Shown: in pieces, positions 6,170 to 10,226 of the stretch
Position numbering within the stretch: the stretch's first letter is position 1
Layout of the letters: each line of letters starts with the position of its first letter
Assembly: GCA_013331215.1 (NCBI GenBank)
Contig: DUGU01000302.1
Span: 1-10,226 of the forward strand
Source of the DNA: Methanoregulaceae archaeon
GTDB taxonomy: Archaea; Halobacteriota; Methanomicrobia; Methanomicrobiales; Methanospirillaceae
Direction of reading: 5' to 3'
DNA length: 10,226 bases
The notes under the pieces: generated by a model
Seen by the model: only the letters and a program-made list of their open reading frames with translations
What the model was told of the DNA's origin: nothing
Database searches by the model: none
Position numbers and translations under genes: made by a program

Positions 6170-8683
6170 TCAAGATCGACGTACCCGGAGGACGGCGAGT
6201 ACCATGACGACAGCCGCGATGGGAAGAAGGAACCAGATCAACGGAAAGCCCCGATCGTCCTTCTCGGCTCCCAACTTGACGAGGCGGACCCAGCCCATGT
6301 AATTTGTCGACGAGAGGGCTACGTCCCCCTGGGCATCGCCGCCGTTTCCGAGGACGAGGTATCCTTTGTCCCGGGCCTGGAGAACCCTTATCCCTCCAAT
6401 GAGGCGGTCGGGTTCCAGCGTAGTTTCCCAGATGACTCTCCCGTCCGAGTCGGTCCTGATGATGTATGCGCCCGATGTGACAGGGAGCGGATCCTTCGGG
6501 GATGTACGTGTCGCGATCGTGTGATTCGTCCCCACAGCGATCACGCCTCCGTCCTCCGTCTCCTTCGCATCGTAACCGATTCCCATCGCAGGCGAACAGA
6601 GCCGCTCCCATTCGATCCCGCCGGTGGCGTTCACCCGTACCAGGTTCATCATGAGATGCCCGGTCTCCCTCGATCCGACGGTGCCCGCAACGATGATTCC
6701 TCCGTCGCGTGTGGGGCTGGCGTAGTTCAGGGGCCCTTTGAGGTTCTGCGTCCACCGCAGGTCTCCCGTCCGCCCGATCCGAAGCAGGTTCGGATCTCCG
6801 CTGGTACCGACGATATAGTCGCCGTCGCCGATCGGTTCCAGGGAGAGGGCTCCCGCGGGATAGTCGTTCGGAACGGATCTCTCCCAGAGGACGGTCCCGT
6901 TCCGATCGGTCTTTGCCAGGTACACGGACCGGTTGCGCGAGGATCCGTCGATGTCCGACTGCCCGGCGATGACAAAACCTCCGTCCGCCGCCTCCGCCAC
7001 GCCGTTCAGGACGTCGTACCCGTCTCCACCGAACGCATGCTCCCAGATGACCTTCCCGTCGCGGTCCGTCCGGACCAGGTACATCTCCGCGTTGTGGTCC
7101 CCCGGCGCGCTCGTATACCCGGCGACGATGAAACCCCCGTCCGCCGTCTCCCGGACCGCGTTCGCCCCGTCGCCGTCGCTCCCGCCGTACGTCCGATTCC
7201 AGAGGACGGCTCCGCTGGCATCGACCCTGAGCAGGAACGCGTCCTGCGGAAACGGCGGACCGACGAGATCCGTCGTGCTGGTCGCTATGGTACTGCCGGC
7301 GACGACGAACCCACCGTCGCGGGTGGCGGAGAGGTCGGTGGCCGTACACGAGAACCCGAGGCGGTAGGTCTGCTCCCAGAGCACGGCGGGAGGCGGCAGG
7401 GCCGGCGTCGCGCTCGGCTCCGGCGTCGAGTGAACCGCGATGGTCCCGATCAGGGGAGCGCCGGGCGATCCGCCGTCGGGCCCGAACCGGGTGATTACGC
7501 CGCTCCCATCGGCGCGGGATGCGAGTCGGCCCGGACGATCCGCGACCGTGACATAGCCTCCGTCCGTCGTGCGGATGACGGCGCGGGCGATCTCGTCCGC
7601 GTCGCTCTGCACGGTGACGTTCCAGATGGGCTGGCCGTCCCGGTCCGTCCGGAGCAGGAACTGTCTCGTGGCGCCCGACCCTGAGCTCGTCTGGCCCGTG
7701 ACAACGAGGCCGCCGTCGCCGGCGCGCTCGACGCCGTGACCGAGCAGGTCGTTCTCCGGCTCGCCGAGATGCCGCTTCCACAGCGGCTTTCCGGAGAGGT
7801 CGGTCCGAACCATGTACACGGCCGATCTCCTGAGACTGACCTCGGGCCGGGTCCGATCGATGGGAGAGACGACGGTCCCGACGACCACGTATCCCTCCCC
7901 GGGCAGGTACGCGAGCCCCTCGCCCGTATCGAAGTCCTCGTCCCCGAGGTTCTCCCGCCAGAGGACCGTGCCGGAGGGGTCCGTCCCGATAAGGCACATA
8001 TCGCTGTTCCCCCCGTCGGACGAGGCCCCCGCGATCACGAACCCGCCGTCCCCGGTCTCCGTCACGGCGCTCCCGCTGTCCAGCGCCCCGTTGTCGATCC
8101 GTCGCTCCCACACGCGTTCTCCAGCCGGGTCGATCCGGAGGAGGTAAAGGTCGATATTCAGAAAACTCTGTCCGTTCTCAGGATTGATGCCGCCGCAGAC
8201 GATGTATCCGCCGTCCCGTGTGGTCGCGACCGCGCTCCCCCAGGTGCCCGAGCCTCCGTCATAGTGCTTCTCCCACTGCGGGCTTCCGTCGGCGTCGATC
8301 TTGAGCAGGAGGACCTTACTGTCGCCGCCAGGTAACGCGTGGGTCTGCCCGGTGACCGCGAACCCTCCGTCTGCTGTCGCCGCGATCGCGTTGCCGTGAG
8401 CAGAGCCGATGCCTGTGAAGGTCCGCGTCCAGAGCGTCCCCCCCTCGGCGTCGGTCCGGACCACGAAGAGAGCGCCCGACCCGGCGAGCGTCCCCGAGGA
8501 CGCGGTGCCCCCCACGGCGGCGAACCCGCCGTCGGCTGCCGGACAGATGTCGTTCAAAGTCGCGGAACCGTTCCCGGAAAACGTCGACTTCCAGAGATAC
8601 TCAGGCGGCTGATTGGCGCAGACGGGCAGAACGAGCAGACCCGAAATCGCGAGCGCGACAAAGAGAAACCTCGGCAGGGACGT
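6170..8683 (-). CDS. Secreted, membrane-anchored double beta-propeller protein (14 DGG-type repeats)
   Basis: Numbered from an apparent ACG start at 8683 (837 residues). A signal peptide SLPRFLFVALAISGLL...VCA (2-23) leads to an extracellular region of 14 repeats, each with a core like T.DGGFVVAG.T followed by D..L.R.D..G...W.R. Seven lie before and seven after a Pro-rich linker, STPEPSATPALPPP (about 419-432), which suggests two seven-bladed propellers. A C-terminal helix (about 813-832) ending in RVRRS anchors it to the membrane with the protein outside. No enzyme motif is seen; binding or cell-surface scaffolding is possible. No ATG, GTG or TTG exists in frame between the upstream TGA (8705-8707) and TTG 8557, yet the signal peptide lies in that interval. 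ACG 8683 is 7 bases after the AGG of an AGGTGATCC ribosome site and is favoured over CTG 8677. It converges with the disulfide reductase (20-base gap). Confidence 0.85.
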   Translation of the reverse strand, partial: TSLPRFLFVALAISGLLVLPVCANQPPEYLWKSTFSGNGSATLNDICPAADGGFAAVGGTASSGTLAGSGALFVVRTDAEGGTLWTRTFTGIGSAHGNAIAATADGGFAVTGQTHALPGGDSKVLLLKIDADGSPQWEKHYDGGSGTWGSAVATTRDGGYIVCGGINPENGQSFLNIDLYLLRIDPAGERVWERRIDNGALDSGSAVTETGDGGFVIAGASSDGGNSDMCLIGTDPSGTVLWRENLGDEDFDTGEGLAYLPGEGYVVVGTVVSPIDRTRPEVSLRRSAVYMVRTDLSGKPLWKRHLGEPENDLLGHGVERAGDGGLVVTGQTSSGSGATRQFLLRTDRDGQPIWNVTVQSDADEIARAVIRTTDGGYVTVADRPGRLASRADGSGVITRFGPDGGSPGAPLIGTIAVHSTPEPSATPALPPPAVLWEQTYRLGFSCTATDLSATRDGGFVVAGSTIATSTTDLVGPPFPQDAFLLRVDASGAVLWNRTYGGSDGDGANAVRETADGGFIVAGYTSAPGDHNAEMYLVRTDRDGKVIWEHAFGGDGYDVLNGVAEAADGGFVIAGQSDIDGSSRNRSVYLAKTDRNGTVLWERSVPNDYPAGALSLEPIGDGDYIVGTSGDPNLLRIGRTGDLRWTQNLKGPLNYASPTRDGGIIVAGTVGSRETGHLMMNLVRVNATGGIEWERLCSPAMGIGYDAKETEDGGVIAVGTNHTIATRTSPKDPLPVTSGAYIIRTDSDGRVIWETTLEPDRLIGGIRVLQARDKGYLVLGNGGDAQGDVALSSTNYMGWVRLVKLGAEKDDRGFPLIWFLLPIAAVVMVLAVLRVRRS
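7385..7432 (-). other. Pro/Ser/Thr-rich linker between the two propeller halves
   Basis: This codes for residues 418-433, including STPEPSATPALPPP. It is the only Pro-rich stretch in the protein and divides the 14 repeats exactly 7 and 7, supporting two separate domains rather than one long solenoid. Confidence 0.6.
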
Positions 8684-8685
8684 GG

Positions 8686-8723
8686 GATCACCTTTGGAGA
8701 TTCTTCACCGAAGACGATTTAAA
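8686..8723 (-). promoter_or_regulatory. TATA box and ribosome binding site of the propeller gene
   Basis: The minus strand reads TTTAAAT at 8717-8723, predicting transcription start near 8694. Immediately after comes AAAGGTGATC (8695-8686), a near-complete complement of the archaeal 16S 3' end. This site fixes the start at about 8683, where the codon is ACG rather than ATG. It decides the start choice for this gene. Confidence 0.55.
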
Positions 8724-8805
8724 GGCTGTCCTCCGTCTCTGACCTTGAGCCCGTGACGCCCGTTCTCCTCAAAAGCTCTTTACCCCGGCGAGGATAGTGA
8801 TGGGT

Positions 8806-9150
8806 ATGGCAGACAGAGTCACGGTCGAGGTTGTCGGGTTCTCGTACTCCGAGTGCGGCCCCTTTCCCTGCGACGAGACCAGGACCTGCGGGCTCGAGAA
8901 CTGCGCGCCGTACGGTGCGCTCAAAGCCGCGTTCGATGCGCTGCAGGAGCGTCTCCGCGCCGACTACGGCGACCGCGTGGAGGCGAAGCTGACGCTCCTC
9001 GACAGCGGCGTGCCCGACTACGTGAAGGCAATCATCGAGCGCGAGTCCCCGCCGCTCCCCCTCGTGCTCATCAACGGCGAGTGGCGGCCGATCGGCAGGA
9101 TCTCGGTCGACCCGATCAAAAGAGAGATTGAGAAAGCCCTCAACGCGTGA
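8806..9150 (+). CDS. Small thioredoxin-fold protein with two CX4C motifs, unknown function
   Basis: I do not recognise a named family. From ATG 8806 the protein has 114 residues. A first strand, VTVEVVGFSYSE (5-16), runs straight into CGPFPC (17-22) and CGLENC (28-33), then a helix (37-53), a strand VEAKLTLLD (58-66), a helix (68-79), a cis-Pro-like turn PPLPLVLINGEWRPIG (82-97) and a final helix (102-112). The order strand-Cys-helix-strand-helix-LPLVLING-helix is that of thioredoxin/glutaredoxin-like proteins. The usual CXXC is replaced by twin CX4C, four cysteines that could bind metal or an iron-sulfur cluster or form two disulfides. A TATA-like CTCTTTAC (8775-8782) is about 27 bases before ATG 8806. 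ATG 8800 or GTG 8797 are alternatives with a GAGG (8790-8793) ahead. It is convergent with the carbonic anhydrase. Presence of a real gene is likely; function is open. Confidence 0.75.
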   Translation: MADRVTVEVVGFSYSECGPFPCDETRTCGLENCAPYGALKAAFDALQERLRADYGDRVEAKLTLLDSGVPDYVKAIIERESPPLPLVLINGEWRPIGRISVDPIKREIEKALNA

Positions 9151-9168
9151 GGTTCCGTCCCTATCAGC

Positions 9169-9753
9169 TCAGAGAACCGGCGAGAGCTCGCCGGAGTGAA
9201 GATCGAAATAGAGGCCGTGGAGCTGGATGCGCCCGTCGGCAACGGCCGCTTTCACGATCGGGTATTCCTTGAGATGCTCCATCTGGAGCCTCACATTTTC
9301 CTTTGCAATCTCCTCCATCCGGGCCTTCTTTTCGGCCTCATCCGTGGGGATCGGTTGCCGTGAGTCGACCCGCTCCTTTGCTAGCTTCGCGTTCGAGAGC
9401 CAGAACGGGATATAGTGGTCGTGCTCAAGGTTCGCGTCTAGGGCTTTGCAGGCTCCGCAGTCCGCGTGGCCGCAGATCACGATGTCCTTCACCTTCAAAT
9501 GATTGATGGCGTACTCGAGAACGGTCGCAAAGTTCCAGTCGTAGTTCGGCACGACATTGCCGATGTTCCGGTGGATGAAGATCTGACCGGCCTTGGCATT
9601 CGTGATCCGTTCCGGGGCGACCCGCGAGTCCGAACATCCGATCCAGAGCACGCACGGCTTCTGTTGCGTCGCTAGCGTACGGTAATACTCTCGCTGTTCG
9701 GTGAACTCGTTCTCGCGCCACTGCCTGTTTCCATCGATGAATCGGTCGATCAT
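9169..9753 (-). CDS. Beta-class carbonic anhydrase
   Basis: The 194-residue protein interconverts CO2 and bicarbonate in the cytoplasm. The beta-class zinc site is complete: Cys40 in GCSDSR (39-44) with the Asp42-Arg44 dyad, and His96 and Cys99 in GHADCG (95-100). Also present are VPERITNAKAGQIFIHRN-type sequence (written here as VAPERI, 45-50, then FIHRNIGNVV, 59-68) and the ATVLEYAINHLKVKDIVICG strand-helix unit (76-95). Length fits bacterial- and plant-like beta enzymes. A CO2-reducing methanogen could use it to balance CO2/bicarbonate supply for methanogenesis and carboxylases; this role is inference. GAGGATCAC (9767-9759) lies ahead of the ATG as a likely ribosome site, and a TATA-like box is at 9781-9787. 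It is 18 bases from the convergent CX4C gene and about 110 bases downstream of ilvD on the same strand, probably with its own promoter. Confidence 0.95.
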   Translation of the reverse strand: MIDRFIDGNRQWRENEFTEQREYYRTLATQQKPCVLWIGCSDSRVAPERITNAKAGQIFIHRNIGNVVPNYDWNFATVLEYAINHLKVKDIVICGHADCGACKALDANLEHDHYIPFWLSNAKLAKERVDSRQPIPTDEAEKKARMEEIAKENVRLQMEHLKEYPIVKAAVADGRIQLHGLYFDLHSGELSPVL

Positions 9754-9780
9754 ACTCAGTGATCCTCGTCGGAATGGACG

Positions 9781-9787
9781 AATACTT
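9781..9787 (-). promoter_or_regulatory. Probable TATA box of the carbonic anhydrase gene
   Basis: The minus strand reads AAGTATT, centred about 31 bases before ATG 9753, in the gap behind ilvD. It is a weaker match than the other TATA boxes of the window. Confidence 0.35.
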
Positions 9788-9806
9788 GTTGTTGACCGGC
9801 GGTCGG

Positions 9807-9811
9807 AAAAA
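9807..9811 (-). terminator. Short T-run after ilvD
   Basis: The minus strand reads CCTTTTT about 54 bases after the ilvD stop, ahead of the carbonic anhydrase promoter. A five-T tract is a modest archaeal stop signal, and its position fits the end of the ilvD transcript. Confidence 0.3.
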
Positions 9812-9864
9812 GGTTTGGCGTGTATGGGAAGGCCTGGAAGCGGACCAGGGAACCCCCGGAATGG

Positions 9865-10226
9865 CTATCGCTGGACCGCCCCGAGATTCGCCTGCTCGAC
9901 CGTCCGGGCGTAGCGGGCGAGCAGGCCCGAGAGCTCCTTCTCGAGGGGTGCCCCCGCACTGCGCCGGCGGTCGAGCTCAGCGTCGTCAACCAGCAGGTCG
10001 AGTCGTCGCTCATGGAGATCGACCCGGATCGTATCGCCGTCCTCGACGAGCGCGATCGGTCCGCCCACTGCAGCCTCAGGTGTGACGTGGCCGATGCAGG
10101 GGCCCCGCGTGCCGCCGGAGAACCGGCCGTCGGTCACGAGTACGACCCGTGTGTACCCGAGCCCCATCAGTGCAGAGGTCGGCGATAGCATCTCGGGCAT
10201 GCCCGGCCCGCCCCGCGGCCCCTCGT
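9865..10226 (-). CDS. ilvD: Dihydroxy-acid dehydratase, C-terminal part (runs off the right edge)
   Basis: About 120 C-terminal residues are in the window. They begin [12 protein letters not shown], continue with SALMGLGY and the hallmark [12 protein letters not shown], then [17 protein letters not shown] and DGDTIRVDL, and end [17 protein letters not shown]. IlvD removes water from 2,3-dihydroxy acids in isoleucine, valine and pantothenate-precursor synthesis, using an iron-sulfur cluster. The serine of the GRFSGG motif is the catalytic base in the family and is present. The cluster cysteines are outside the window. The stop is TAG at 9865-9867. Nothing suggests damage. The rest of the gene and any ilv neighbours lie beyond the right edge. 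Confidence 0.95.
   Translation of the reverse strand, partial: EGPRGGPGMPEMLSPTSALMGLGYTRVVLVTDGRFSGGTRGPCIGHVTPEAAVGGPIALVEDGDTIRVDLHERRLDLLVDDAELDRRRSAGAPLEKELSGLLARYARTVEQANLGAVQR

Noticed and set aside
6053..7684. 543-codon plus-strand open frame
   Set aside because: It is antisense to the propeller gene and begins inside the rubredoxin domain in another frame; no motif.
5760..8111. 783-codon minus-strand open frame
   Set aside because: It overlaps the true propeller frame and the disulfide reductase; its regular Arg/Gly pattern just echoes the propeller repeats in a wrong frame.
6170..8683. Repeat array of CRISPR or satellite type, suggested by recurring CCGTC-rich words
   Set aside because: The recurring words are the DGG codons of the propeller repeats read on the opposite strand, with variable spacing and sequence.

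Overview
The window is GC-rich (roughly 60-65% by eye) and looks archaeal, most likely a Methanomicrobiales methanogen of the Methanoculleus type. This rests on four things: AT-rich TATA boxes about 25-27 bases ahead of several start codons, which implies leaderless or nearly leaderless mRNAs; extensive GTG/TTG/non-ATG start use; a ferredoxin:disulfide reductase fused to a rubredoxin domain, a methanogen-type enzyme; and a short T-run terminator. The organism is inferred from gene content, not proven.

Layout from left to right. At the left edge is the N-terminal part of a tyrosine recombinase/integrase (minus strand, running off the window) with a strong TATA box and a small cluster of 7-base repeats behind it. 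Next are a membrane-anchored zinc metallopeptidase (plus), a 350-base stretch with GC hairpins and no recognisable gene, and a calcineurin-like metallophosphoesterase (minus). Upstream of the phosphoesterase lies the wreck of an integral membrane protein, YjdF/DUF2238-like, recognisable only by stitching together pieces from all three minus-strand frames. From 3.5 to 6.15 kb the plus strand carries a DUF4956 membrane protein with a doubtful C-terminus, a PLP-dependent aminotransferase overlapping it by a GTGA junction, and then a separate two-gene redox unit: a CGWC glutaredoxin and a ferredoxin:disulfide reductase with rubredoxin tail, also GTGA-coupled and ended by a T6 tract. Facing it is a large secreted, membrane-anchored protein (minus) that reads as two tandem seven-bladed beta-propellers split by a Pro-rich linker. 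It has a clean signal peptide but no standard start codon. The right end holds a small thioredoxin-fold protein with two CX4C motifs (plus), a beta-class carbonic anhydrase (minus) and the C-terminus of dihydroxy-acid dehydratase IlvD (minus, running off the window).

How the genes may work together: the glutaredoxin and the disulfide reductase form one transcription unit in which reduced ferredoxin would supply electrons to the glutaredoxin disulfide. The twin-CX4C protein is another potential thiol or metal redox partner but is transcribed separately. The other genes are housekeeping or accessory functions with no evident shared pathway. I see no CRISPR array, rRNA, tRNA or insertion sequence. 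The less ordinary items are the twin-CX4C protein, the 7+7 propeller protein with its apparent ACG start, the multiply frameshifted membrane protein, and the integrase edge.
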